From: CBDAMZ01 sp965197375
Lineage (GTDB): Bacteria > Acidobacteriota > Vicinamibacteria > Vicinamibacterales > UBA8438
Length of the DNA stretch: 64,000 bases
Direction of reading: 5' to 3'
NCBI GenBank assembly: GCA_965197375.1
Contig: CBDAMZ010000009.1
Coordinates: forward strand, 310,001 to 374,000
The translations under genes were made by a program, and so were the position numbers. The notes beneath the pieces are model-generated. The model was not told the DNA's origin. It did not search any database and saw nothing but the letters and a program-made list of their open reading frames with translations. Within the stretch, counting starts at the first letter, position 1. Every line of letters begins with the position of its first letter. This document shows positions 63,544 through 64,000 of this stretch, piece after piece.

Positions 63544-64000
63544 CAATGACTCCTTTGTCCCGCCTCGCGAGATATCCTGAGACCGTTCTTGGCTGATACC
63601 GGCCGGCCGGTCGATGGCTAGCCTGGGGTGGCAATCACTCCGTTCGCCGCGGAACCACCTATGGGAGGAAAGAGGCTACGGGCCTCGTCGGCTCCCCGTC
63701 GCGGGTGAAAACGAGCGGGCTAGCGAACGCCAACAGCGGGCAGCCTACTCCGGATAGGCGCGGATTGCAAACGTAAACAGCCGCCACGGCCAACCGTAGA
63801 AACTGCTAGGTCGTGAGGGGCTCGACGGTAGCGGATTTTCGTATTTTGAACGGACGCATGACCATCGACAGTGTGGTAGTGGCGTGCCCAAAGCCGGGCC
63901 GGAACAGGGAGGGGATCGCGCGATGAGCGCGGCGCGCCGCTGATGCAGGACAGTGCTTGGACACCGCACCACCAATTTATCATAGTCTGTATTGGTTGCC
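63544..64000. other. Window end, no recognisable gene
   Basis: About 450 bases with unremarkable frames on the minus strand. One ends in a SSFYGWPWRLFTFAIRAY-like stretch but starts without a ribosome site. The gene it may belong to cannot be judged before the window ends. Confidence 0.35.

Noticed and set aside
63720..63983. 87-codon minus-strand frame at the window end
   Set aside because: No recognisable motif or ribosome site.
1..64000. CRISPR array or rRNA genes
   Set aside because: No regularly spaced repeats and no rRNA-like sequence were seen on reading the window.

Overview
The window is about 60% GC and densely coded. It carries many secreted or lipid-anchored proteins: PQQ-type propellers, an M28 peptidase, a metallo-beta-lactamase lipoprotein and an ankyrin protein. 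Together with the SufS-SufU-SufT order, this suggests an Acidobacteriota genome, possibly of the Vicinamibacteria type. The taxonomy is an inference from gene style; there is no rRNA gene in the window.

Layout. 1-1.9 kb: end of a SUF iron-sulfur operon (sufS, sufU, sufT). 1.9-7 kb: two divergent lipoproteins, then homoserine kinase overlapping a glutaminyl cyclase. 7-16 kb: secreted and outer-membrane proteins, an esterase, an M28 peptidase and two PQQ propellers, one with EF-hand loops inside it. 16-25 kb: SpoU methyltransferase, class I fumarase with a frameshift, an MFS exporter followed by an inverted scrap of a second MFS gene, a decayed ankyrin gene, a flavoprotein disulfide reductase, a phosphoglucose isomerase that has lost its fused transaldolase, and exonuclease III. 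25.7-30 kb: gltX, glnS and a TlpA-like lipoprotein. 30-37.6 kb: a TetR-controlled RND efflux operon whose adaptor carries two extra C-terminal domains. 37.9-39.2 kb: an IS630-family element with 16-bp ends. 39.3-40.6 kb: a broken alpha/alpha-barrel-like gene. 40.9-46.3 kb: a five-gene molybdenum hydroxylase cluster with a Tat-type signal on the [2Fe-2S] subunit and a cytochrome b561-like gene. 46.4-51.5 kb: DoxX, SDR, aminotransferase, type IV pilin, ArsC-like protein and rhomboid protease. 51.7-55 kb: tRNA-Gln(CUG), a PQQ propeller and an exported methyltransferase. 55-58.8 kb: acyl-CoA ligase, GNAT and a MenC/N-acylamino-acid racemase-family enzyme. 59.4-63.5 kb: HtrA-like protease, heat-shock protein Hsp20 with a clear promoter and leader palindrome, a small basic protein, a TPR protein and an RRM protein.

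The most unusual items are the RND adaptor with tandem FlgO/TolB-like domains and the apparently exported molybdenum hydroxylase coupled to a cytochrome b. Next come the EF-hand propeller, the exported methyltransferase and the isomerase trimmed from a transaldolase fusion. Three protein genes (fumarase, alpha/alpha-barrel, ankyrin) and the IS transposase are out of frame. Decay and sequencing error cannot be told apart from this sequence alone.
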